Part shown: piece by piece, positions 1-5,167 of the stretch
Layout of the letters: every line of letters begins with the position of its first letter
Position numbering within the stretch: position 1 is the first letter of the stretch
Assembly: GCA_900554995.1 (NCBI GenBank)
Contig: USJJ01000061.1
Location: forward strand, 1 to 7,163
Direction of reading: 5' to 3'
Source of the DNA: an uncultured Ruminococcus sp.
Lineage (GTDB): Bacteria > Bacillota > Clostridia > Oscillospirales > Acutalibacteraceae
DNA length: 7,163 nucleotides
Position numbers and translations under genes: made by a program
The notes under the pieces: generated by a model
Seen by the model: only the letters and a program-made list of their open reading frames with translations
What the model was told of the DNA's origin: nothing
Database searches by the model: none

Positions 1-896
1 AATTCAAATACCCGAACCTCTCTCTGTTTTATCCCATAGGTGTTATAGCCTGCACCGGGGCAATAGCCGAGGTCAATTCCGTCAACCGTTCCGATAAAGC
101 TGTCATAATGGTCATGGCCGCAATAGACGGCAAAAACATCTCCCTGCTTTTTCAGCTGTTCAAATTCGCCGCACTCACGGGGCATAGCCGCAGGGGTTTC
201 ACCGTACTCACCCATGAATTTAATGCCGTCCCTGCGCCTGTAATATTCGCCTTTTCTGTTTCCGTAGGCAGGCTCTGCACCCTTTGTGCCTTTCGGGACC
301 TTTTCGAGCAGCTCATATATTTCGTCAACCGGAATATGCTGAAAAACGATTGAATCCGCATTTACCTCACGGCTCGTTTTGTCCAGCCACTCCAATTGCT
401 CTTTTCTTACGCCCCCGTAAACACCCTTGGTCTTTGTTCCCGTATCAACGACATAAATATTCATCGCCGTGCGCTTACCGTCCGATGACATAACCGGCAC
501 ATTGAAGGTACCTGCATCGGGTCTGCCGTCGTTCAGATCATCAAAGCAGATGCAATTTTTCATTCTTGCATAGATCTTTGCCTGCTCCTCATTCGGTAAA
601 CCCGTTTCACGGTCGTGATTGCCGAATGTCAGCACAAAAGGAATATCAAAACTTTCAAAAACACTGAAAAGACGGTTGATCGCCTTTTCAACATTCCTTC
701 GACACTTCTCTCCTTTGCCCCACAGGTCAACGACATCAAGCTGATCGCCCGTAAAAACTATAAGATCGGGCTTTATTTTTTTCACCGCCGCTTCCATGAA
801 GCGAAGCGTGTCAACACAAGTGAAGCGATTGTCCTGCAAATCGGAAATTTGCAAAACCTTAAGGTGTCCGTTATTGAATTTTATCTGCTTTCTCAT
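1..896 (-). CDS. Calcineurin-like metallophosphoesterase (Dcr2-like), partial, C-terminus outside window
   Basis: Two-metal phosphoesterase, probably cytoplasmic because no signal peptide or membrane segment is visible; substrate unknown. Reading the minus strand from ATG at 896 gives about 298 residues without a stop to the window edge. The family blocks appear in order: ISDLQD (metal Asp19), FTGDQLD (Asp51), FGNHDRE (Asn93, His94), VFQHIP (His187) and CGHDHYD (His261, His263). The stretch after the last block, ending in GYNTYG, resembles Dcr2-like or purple-acid-phosphatase-like members, so only a few C-terminal residues are probably missing. One oddity: the usual first motif D-x-H reads D-L-Q, so a metal-ligand His is replaced by Gln21. 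A GGTGAT sequence 10 nt upstream is a modest ribosome site; in-frame GTG (909) or TTG (902) starts are possible but lie almost at the predicted transcript start. It is transcribed divergently from purA. Family assignment is firm; the biological role is not known. Confidence 0.9.
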   Translation of the reverse strand, partial: MRKQIKFNNGHLKVLQISDLQDNRFTCVDTLRFMEAAVKKIKPDLIVFTGDQLDVVDLWGKGEKCRRNVEKAINRLFSVFESFDIPFVLTFGNHDRETGLPNEEQAKIYARMKNCICFDDLNDGRPDAGTFNVPVMSSDGKRTAMNIYVVDTGTKTKGVYGGVRKEQLEWLDKTSREVNADSIVFQHIPVDEIYELLEKVPKGTKGAEPAYGNRKGEYYRRRDGIKFMGEYGETPAAMPRECGEFEQLKKQGDVFAVYCGHDHYDSFIGTVDGIDLGYCPGAGYNTYGIKQREVRVFE

Positions 897-918
897 GCTC
901 AATTTAATCACCGCTTTG

Positions 919-947
919 ATTATAGCATCAAATAACACCGCCGTCAA
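919..947 (-). promoter_or_regulatory. Sigma-A promoter of the metallophosphoesterase gene, extended -10
   Basis: On the minus strand TTGACG (947-942) and TATAAT (924-919) are separated by 17 bp, and a TG dinucleotide one base before the -10 makes it an extended -10 promoter. Transcription would begin near 912, leaving a leader of only about 15 nt before the ATG at 896, just enough for the GGTGAT ribosome site. This supports the ATG over upstream GTG/TTG starts. Confidence 0.75.
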
Positions 948-1011
948 TCATACTCGACCGACTGTTTTTCCCTTTTTCCTCAGCATACTCCGAAAAACTT
1001 CCTTATTCTCA

Positions 1012-1040
1012 TTGACATTACATCTTAAAAATATTATAAT
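1012..1040 (+). promoter_or_regulatory. Consensus sigma-A promoter of purA
   Basis: TTGACA (1012-1017) and TATAAT (1035-1040) are both perfect matches to the vegetative consensus, with an ideal 17-bp spacer. The transcript should begin near 1047. That puts the in-frame TTG at 1043 upstream of the RNA and rules it out as the translation start. Such a strong core promoter on a housekeeping purine gene suggests that control, if any, comes from a repressor or from leader RNA; a palindrome lies immediately downstream. Confidence 0.85.
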
Positions 1041-1049
1041 TATTGTGTT

Positions 1050-1064
1050 TGGAACAGGGTTCCA
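1050..1064. promoter_or_regulatory. 15-bp palindrome in the purA leader, candidate operator or hairpin
   Basis: TGGAAC (1050-1055) and GTTCCA (1059-1064) are exact inverted repeats around a 3-bp centre, AGG. The site covers about +4 to +18 of the predicted purA transcript, a typical place for a repressor operator; as RNA it could form a 6-bp hairpin near the 5' end. It does not clearly match the Bacillus PurBox that I know, so the protein that would bind is unknown. Confidence 0.45.
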
Positions 1065-1074
1065 TATCTCATTT

Positions 1075-1080
1075 GGAGGT
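1075..1080 (+). promoter_or_regulatory. purA ribosome binding site that selects a TTG start
   Basis: GGAGGT is followed by 7 nt and then TTG at 1088. No ATG precedes the conserved N-terminus in this frame. This spacing, plus the normal PurA N-terminus beginning VRAIVGANWGDEGKGK right after the TTG, fixes the start. Confidence 0.85.
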
Positions 1081-1087
1081 GCTTTCA

Positions 1088-2362
1088 TTGGTAAGAGCAA
1101 TTGTCGGCGCTAACTGGGGCGACGAAGGTAAGGGTAAAATCACAGATATGTTTGCGTCAAAGGCGGATGTAGTTATCCGTTTCCAGGGCGGTGCAAACGC
1201 AGGTCACACGATTATCAACGACTACGGAAAGTTTGCTTTGCATCTTCTTCCGTCGGGTGTATGTCATCCGGAGATCACAAATATCATCGGTAACGGCGTA
1301 GCCCTCGACATTCCGAAGCTCGTTAAGGAAATCAACGATGTAACTTCCAAGGGCGTTCCTCAGCCGAAGCTCCTCGTTTCCGACAGGGCACAGATTATGA
1401 TGCCTTATCACGTTCTTCTCGACACATATGAGGAGGAGCGTCTTGCGGACAAGCAGTTCGGCTCAACGAAATCAGGTATTGCTCCGTTCTATTCGGACAA
1501 ATACGCTAAGATCGGTTTTCAGGTTTGCGACCTTTTCTATCCCGATGAGCTTAAAGAAAAACTTGCAAGCGTTTGCGAGGTCAAGAACCTCCTGCTTAAG
1601 TACGTTTATCATAAACCTCTCCTTGATGTTGACGAGCTTTTCAACACACTTATGGAGTACAAGGACATGATTGAGCCTTATGTTGCCGACACAGGCGCAT
1701 TTGTTCGTCAGGCAATCAAGGACGGCAAGGAGATTCTTCTTGAGGGTCAGCTCGGCTCACTCAAAGATCCCGATTTCGGCATCTATCCTATGGTTACTTC
1801 CTCCTCAACTCTCGCAGGCTACGGCGCAGTCGGCGCAGGTATCCCCGCACATGAGATTAAGGATATAATCACGGTTACAAAGGCTTATTCCTCGGCAGTC
1901 GGTGCAGGCGAATTCGTCAGCGAGATTTTCGGCGAGGAAGCGGATAAAATGCGTAATCACGGCGGCGATGCCGGCGAATACGGCGCAACAACAGGTCGTC
2001 CCCGTCGCATGGGCTGGTTCGACTGCGTTGCAACACGCTACGGTGTTGAGGTTCAGGGTGCAACTCAGGTTTGCCTGACTGCTCTCGACTGTCTCAGCTA
2101 TCTTGACGAGATCAAGGTTTGCACCGGCTATGAGATTGACGGAAAGATCGTAAAGAATTTCCCGAACACTCATATGCTCAAGAAAGCAAAACCGATTTTC
2201 GAAACACTTCCCGGCTTCAAGTGCGACATAAGAGGCATCAAGGAATTCGACAAGCTCCCGAAGGAAGCACAGGACTATGTTCTCTTCATTGAGAAAGAAA
2301 TCGGCAAACCGATCACAATGGTTTCCAACGGTCCGAAGAGAGAAGAAATAATATACCGATAA
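1088..2362 (+). CDS. purA: Adenylosuccinate synthetase, TTG start, divergent IMP site
   Basis: Cytoplasmic enzyme joining IMP and aspartate with GTP to form adenylosuccinate, first step of the AMP branch of purine synthesis. The protein is 424 residues, close to the usual ~430. It has the GTP loop GDEGKGK (11-17) with catalytic Asp12, GGANAGHT with catalytic His40, then SDRAQIMMPYH, VTSSSTLAG, KAYSSAVGAGEF, GATTGRPRRMGW and a C-terminal SNGPKREE that resembles the usual STGPDR. Several positions are unusual: the normally near-invariant GTTGRGIGP segment reads GSTKSGIAP, and the EGAQG segment reads EGQLG, so the IMP-contacting Gln (E. coli Gln224, from memory) aligns with Leu. Asp12 is present, arguing against the phage PurZ variant, which lacks it. 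It has its own consensus promoter and lies 244 bp upstream of guaA on the same strand. Identity is secure; it is probably a divergent Clostridia form rather than a different enzyme. Confidence 0.93.
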   Translation: MVRAIVGANWGDEGKGKITDMFASKADVVIRFQGGANAGHTIINDYGKFALHLLPSGVCHPEITNIIGNGVALDIPKLVKEINDVTSKGVPQPKLLVSDRAQIMMPYHVLLDTYEEERLADKQFGSTKSGIAPFYSDKYAKIGFQVCDLFYPDELKEKLASVCEVKNLLLKYVYHKPLLDVDELFNTLMEYKDMIEPYVADTGAFVRQAIKDGKEILLEGQLGSLKDPDFGIYPMVTSSSTLAGYGAVGAGIPAHEIKDIITVTKAYSSAVGAGEFVSEIFGEEADKMRNHGGDAGEYGATTGRPRRMGWFDCVATRYGVEVQGATQVCLTALDCLSYLDEIKVCTGYEIDGKIVKNFPNTHMLKKAKPIFETLPGFKCDIRGIKEFDKLPKEAQDYVLFIEKEIGKPITMVSNGPKREEIIYR

Positions 2363-2405
2363 AAAGGTGTTGCCGCATTCAGCGCAGACCAAAGAGCAAA
2401 AATAA

Positions 2406-2458
2406 AAAGCTATAATTCACATACAGTAGCCAAGATAAGCCATGTGGATTATAGCTTT
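2406..2458. repeat. Long inverted repeat after purA (17-bp arms), possible terminator or leader structure
   Basis: AAAGCTATAATTCACAT (2406-2422) pairs with ATGTGGATTATAGCTTT (2442-2458) over 17 positions with one G-U wobble, leaving a 19-nt loop. It starts 44 nt after the purA stop. It could end the purA transcript, but the stem is AT-rich and the following bases (GATTTAATTGATG) are not a proper U run; the first seven-T run is 23 nt further on. Both arms carry TATAAT, facing inward on opposite strands, without a good -35 element. The three-way junction of a purine riboswitch is not recognisable. Confidence 0.55.
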
Positions 2459-2496
2459 GATTTAATTGATGTTATCTAAAATTTTTTTGCTCTTTT

Positions 2497-2555
2497 AAGC
2501 GCTTTTTTGCCCTCTCGCAGTACACAAGTACAGCTTCGGGGCAAAGAAAACGCTT
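2497..2555. repeat. Second structured element in the guaA leader, long imperfect hairpin
   Basis: AAGCG (2497-2501) pairs with CGCTT (2551-2555). After a small C/AA mismatch, TTTTTTGCCC (2503-2512) pairs with GGGCAAAGAAA (within 2539-2548), including one G-U pair. Inside lies a second hairpin, GTAC-ACAA-GTAC (2520-2531). The whole structure is about 59 nt long and ends 37 nt before the guaA ribosome site. It is not followed by a U run, so it is not itself a terminator; it may be an attenuation or RNA-stability element. I do not match it to a known riboswitch class. Confidence 0.45.
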
Positions 2556-2606
2556 TCTGCATCTGAATTCAACAACCCCTCACCATTTTTAGAAAGGACG
2601 AAAAGA

Positions 2607-4157
2607 ATGAACGAAAAAATACTTGTCCTCGATTTCGGCGGACAGTACAATCAGCTCATCGCCCGCAGAGTCCGTGATTTCAACGTTTACGCCGAAATTC
2701 TCCCCTACACCACCGACCTTGAGACGATCAAGGCAAACGGCTACAAGGGAATTATCTTCACAGGCGGTCCGAACTCTGTTTTCGATATGGAATCTCCGCA
2801 TTATACAAAAGATATTCTTGACATCGGCGTTCCTATTCTCGGCATCTGCTACGGATGCCAGCTCATCGCATGGATGGGCAACGGCAAGGTTGCAACCGCT
2901 CCTGTTTCCGAATACGGCAAGATTGAGCTTGAGCAGAGTAAGGACAGCCTTCTTTGGGAGAACGTTCCCGAAAAGAGTGTTGTTTGGATGAGCCATACGG
3001 ACTATATCTCCGAGCCTCCGAAGGGCTTTGAGATTATCGCCAAAACTGACAACTGCCCCTGCGCAGCAATGCAGAACGTTGACAGAAAGCTCTATGCCGT
3101 TCAGTTCCACCCTGAGGTTACTCATTCCGAGTACGGCAATCAAATGCTCAGAAACTTTGTTTTCAATGTTTGCGGCTGCACAGGTGACTGGAAGATGGAC
3201 AGCTTCATTGATACAACCGTTGAAAAGCTCCGTGAAAAGATTGGCGATAAAAAGGTCGTTCTCGGTCTTTCGGGCGGTGTTGACAGCTCTGTTGCCGCCG
3301 CGCTTCTCAGCCGTGCCGTCGGCAAGCAGCTCACCTGCGTTTTTGTCGATCAGGGTCTTATGAGAAAAGATGAGGGAGATTTTGTTGAGCAGACCTTCAC
3401 TTCCCTCTTTGATATGAATTTTGTCCGCGTAAACTGCGGCGACCACTTCCTTGCGATGCTCAAGGGCGTTGTTGACCCCGAGCAGAAGAGAAAAATCATC
3501 GGTACGGAATTCTATAAGGTATTCTGGGACGAGGTCAGAAAACAGGCTGAGGACGGATTTTTCGCACAGGGTACGATTTATCCCGACAGAATCGAGTCAG
3601 GTAAGGGCAAGAGCAAGGATAAGGCAAACACCGCCGTTATCAAAACTCATCACAACATGGTTGAAAAGCCGTCGGATATACAGTTCCTCGGCACGATCGA
3701 ACCACTCAAGGATCTTTTTAAGGACGAGGTTCGCAAGGTCGGCGAGATGCTCGGAATTCCCCATGAGCTTGTATGGCGCCAGCCGTTCCCGGGTCCGGGT
3801 CTCGGCGTAAGAATTGTCGGCGATATAACAGCCGAAAAGATAAGAATACTCCAGGACGCAGACTTTGTTCTCAGAGATGAGATGGCAAAGAACGGCTATG
3901 AAAAGAACCTCAGCCAGTTCTTCTGCGTTTACACAGGCTCAAAGTCGGTCGGCGTTATGGGCGATCACAGAACGTACGAGAATGTCATCGCGATTCGTGC
4001 CGTCACAACGGACGACTTCATGACCGCAGACTGGGCAAGAATCCCGTATGATATCCTTGCAACCGTCTCCAACCGCATCACCAACGAGGTTAACGGCGTC
4101 AACCGCATCGTCTACGACATCACCTCCAAACCCCCCGGAACGGTGGAGTGGGAATAA
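2607..4157 (+). CDS. guaA: GMP synthase (glutamine-hydrolysing)
   Basis: Cytoplasmic enzyme converting XMP to GMP with ATP and ammonia taken from glutamine, last step of the GMP branch. The 516-residue protein is full length (E. coli ~525). The N-terminal class I glutamine amidotransferase domain has FTGGPNS (51-57), the nucleophile Cys81 in GICYGCQL, and His168/Glu170 in QFHPEV. The ATP pyrophosphatase domain has the PP-loop SGGVDSS (222-228), followed by QGTIYPDRIES and KTHHN. The C-terminal dimerisation domain contains QPFPGPGLGVRI and ends TSKPPGTVEWE, the standard GuaA ending. ATG at 2607 follows AAAGGA (2593-2598) by 8 nt. Residue 84, usually Met in GICYGMQ, is Cys, a minor variant. It lies 244 bp after purA and is followed by a terminator about 170 nt downstream. 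The coding end at 4130-4157 is the conserved stretch known elsewhere as an island integration target. Confidence 0.97.
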   Translation: MNEKILVLDFGGQYNQLIARRVRDFNVYAEILPYTTDLETIKANGYKGIIFTGGPNSVFDMESPHYTKDILDIGVPILGICYGCQLIAWMGNGKVATAPVSEYGKIELEQSKDSLLWENVPEKSVVWMSHTDYISEPPKGFEIIAKTDNCPCAAMQNVDRKLYAVQFHPEVTHSEYGNQMLRNFVFNVCGCTGDWKMDSFIDTTVEKLREKIGDKKVVLGLSGGVDSSVAAALLSRAVGKQLTCVFVDQGLMRKDEGDFVEQTFTSLFDMNFVRVNCGDHFLAMLKGVVDPEQKRKIIGTEFYKVFWDEVRKQAEDGFFAQGTIYPDRIESGKGKSKDKANTAVIKTHHNMVEKPSDIQFLGTIEPLKDLFKDEVRKVGEMLGIPHELVWRQPFPGPGLGVRIVGDITAEKIRILQDADFVLRDEMAKNGYEKNLSQFFCVYTGSKSVGVMGDHRTYENVIAIRAVTTDDFMTADWARIPYDILATVSNRITNEVNGVNRIVYDITSKPPGTVEWE

Positions 4158-4214
4158 ATTGAGATGTCGAAGAAATCCAGTGTTTATGCGGGTTTGCAGC
4201 ACTTCAAGAAGTCT

Positions 4215-4236
4215 TTTGATAACAATTTGATAACAG
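4215..4236. repeat. Two tandem 11-bp direct repeats just downstream of guaA
   Basis: TTTGATAACAA (4215-4225) is followed directly by TTTGATAACAG (4226-4236), identical in 10 of 11 bases. It starts 58 bp after the guaA stop. Helical-turn-spaced direct repeats are common at recombinase or regulator binding sites, and guaA 3' ends are known island targets, but no integrase gene or second copy of the site is visible here. A 26-codon ORF (4164-4244, beginning MSKKSSVYAG) runs through it without a clear ribosome site and is not called as a gene. Confidence 0.5.
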
Positions 4237-4256
4237 TCATATAAGTGCCATTATTC

Positions 4257-4285
4257 TTGTGATCCAGTGGTTTATGGGTTATAGA
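4257..4285 (+). promoter_or_regulatory. Weak possible promoter between guaA and its terminator
   Basis: TTGTGA (4257-4262) and TATAGA (4280-4285) are spaced by 17 bp and each matches 4 of 6 consensus bases. A transcript would begin near 4292 and run into the terminator at 4328-4373, giving an RNA of about 80 nt. Chance occurrence in AT-rich spacer is a real alternative. Confidence 0.2.
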
Positions 4286-4327
4286 ATGATTTAGAATTGG
4301 TTTTGTATGACGAAATAAATCCATATT

Positions 4328-4373
4328 AGAAAGCCCTTAGCTGTGGGTAGTAACTCATAGCTAAGGGCTTTTT
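4328..4373 (+). terminator. Strong intrinsic terminator of guaA, possibly bidirectional
   Basis: AAAGCCCTTAGCTGTG (4330-4345) pairs with CATAGCTAAGGGCTTT (4356-4371) over 16 positions with one G-U pair, and the stem can extend inward by three more pairs to a 4-nt AGTA loop. The T run 4369-4373 follows the GGGC. It lies between the convergent guaA and GNAT genes. Read from the minus strand the same hairpin follows the GNAT stop by about 30 nt, but its T run (CTTTCTAATAT) is weaker. Confidence 0.9.
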
Positions 4374-4403
4374 GTCGTCTTTATGAGGTTGCCAAAGTAA
4401 AAA

Positions 4404-4847
4404 TTATAGCGCTTTTTGTAAATATACCATATCTATTAGCTGCTTTCCACACTCAAAAATCGGGCGATCATAGTTGTCGATAAAGAAATCCTTTACGACA
4501 TAAGAGCGTATAAAGCCGCATTTTTCATAGAAAGGAATGGTTAATGGACTATCACCGGTTCCGACTTGTAGCACCGAATATTTCTCAGAGTATTTCGCAA
4601 CAAGAAAATCAATAAGTTTTCGGGCATAGCCCTGTTTTTGATAGTCGGGCAATGTAGCAATGTTCTTGATTTCCAGTACACCATTGCCCTCATCGGTGAC
4701 AATGCATTCAGCCTTGACTCCGTTATCGTCCAGTACATACATTGTGCCACGCTCTAAATATCGGTCTACCATATTTTCTTGCTCATCGGCAAGAAGAAGT
4801 AAATGCAGATATCGCTTTTTGTTTTCGTCTATTTCTTGAATTAGCAT
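4404..4847 (-). CDS. GNAT-family N-acetyltransferase
   Basis: Probable acetyl-CoA-dependent N-acetyltransferase of 147 residues, a usual length for a single GNAT domain. The core shows the central strand with LEIKNIATLP (58-67), the acetyl-CoA pyrophosphate loop QKQGYA (70-75, matching Q/R-x-x-G-x-G/A) leading into helix RKLIDFL, and the late family element PFYEKCGF. No membrane segment or signal peptide is present. The acceptor substrate cannot be read from the sequence; small molecules, protein N-termini and tRNA are all possible for this family. ATG at 4847 follows GGGAG (4860-4856) by 8 nt. It sits 20 nt after the stop of the preceding small gene, so it is very likely the last gene of a three-gene transcript that begins with the glycoside hydrolase. 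Its codons look more AT-rich than those of purA and guaA, judged by eye. Confidence 0.88.
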   Translation of the reverse strand: MLIQEIDENKKRYLHLLLLADEQENMVDRYLERGTMYVLDDNGVKAECIVTDEGNGVLEIKNIATLPDYQKQGYARKLIDFLVAKYSEKYSVLQVGTGDSPLTIPFYEKCGFIRSYVVKDFFIDNYDRPIFECGKQLIDMVYLQKAL

Positions 4848-4867
4848 AGCAGTAGCTCCCTGATAGA

Positions 4868-5128
4868 TTACTCTTTTTGCTTGTCCTTAAAAGCTTCGAC
4901 TAAGGCATCGCTAAGCTCCTGTGACGGAACTTTCGCCCAGATTTGTGTGGAATCGAACTTCGGATAGTAATAACGCCAGTTGTCGTATTCTTCCTTGCTG
5001 ATTTCCTCGGAAGATAGTTTGTCCGCCTGTTCTTTCCAAGCACAGAGCATTTTTGATAGCTCGGCAGCATCCGTCAGCGGGTCAATTCCGTTCGCGAACT
5101 TATCAATATACATCTTTGCTCTTTGCAT
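4868..5128 (-). CDS. Small protein of unknown function, 86 aa, possibly N-terminally frameshifted
   Basis: I do not recognise a named family. The open frame starts at ATG 5128 (MQRAKMYIDKFANGIDP...) and gives 86 residues, charged and mostly helical in appearance, with an aromatic stretch NWRYYYPKF near the middle and a Lys/Glu-rich end. The segment AKMYIDKFANGIDPLT resembles the start of short hypothetical Firmicutes proteins. ATG 5128 has no ribosome site at proper distance. The good site AGGAG (5157-5153) instead serves ATG 5145, whose frame (MTELKKCKEQ...) differs by one base and stops after 23 codons at 5074. Adding one A in the six-A run 5133-5128 would join them as MTELKKMQRAKMYIDK. So this gene may carry a one-base deletion, a sequencing error, or slippage at the A run. 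It lies 39 nt after the hydrolase stop (22 nt if counted from ATG 5145) and 20 nt before the GNAT gene. Confidence 0.65.
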   Translation of the reverse strand: MQRAKMYIDKFANGIDPLTDAAELSKMLCAWKEQADKLSSEEISKEEYDNWRYYYPKFDSTQIWAKVPSQELSDALVEAFKDKQKE

Positions 5129-5152
5129 TTTTTAAGCTCTGTCATTTTCATT

Positions 5153-5157
5153 CTCCT
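5153..5157 (-). promoter_or_regulatory. Ribosome binding site pointing to ATG 5145, out of frame with the small gene
   Basis: On the minus strand AGGAG is followed by 7 nt and then ATG at 5145. The long frame of the small gene begins at 5128 in another frame, so the best ribosome site in this gap does not match the long ORF. This is the main reason to suspect a frame break. Confidence 0.7.
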
Positions 5158-5167
5158 CATTTTTTGA

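Noticed and set aside
949..990. CATACTC repeated at 949-955 and 984-990 in the divergent promoter region
   Set aside because: A 7-bp match in 190 bp is easily expected by chance and has no symmetrical arrangement relative to either promoter.
1043..1087. In-frame upstream extension of purA starting at TTG 1043
   Set aside because: It lies at or before the predicted transcription start (~1047), has no ribosome site, and adds residues unlike any PurA N-terminus. TTG 1088 is correctly spaced from GGAGGT.
1805..2392. Long open frame antisense to purA
   Set aside because: It lies opposite the well-conserved PurA coding sequence, has no ribosome site, and its Cys-rich product resembles no family; it is a codon-bias shadow.
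2363..2606. Purine (guanine/adenine) riboswitch upstream of guaA
   Set aside because: The TATAAT-containing stem is superficially like a purine riboswitch P1 helix, but there is no pair of P2/P3 hairpins with the conserved loop and junction sequences between the arms.
2589..3446. Long open frame antisense to guaA
   Set aside because: It is fully explained by the guaA coding strand; no recognisable protein and no promoter or ribosome site.
4164..4244. 26-codon ORF directly after guaA (MSKKSSVYAG...)
   Set aside because: It is too short, lacks a purine-rich ribosome site at proper spacing, and includes the tandem repeat; kept only as a note in the repeat entry.
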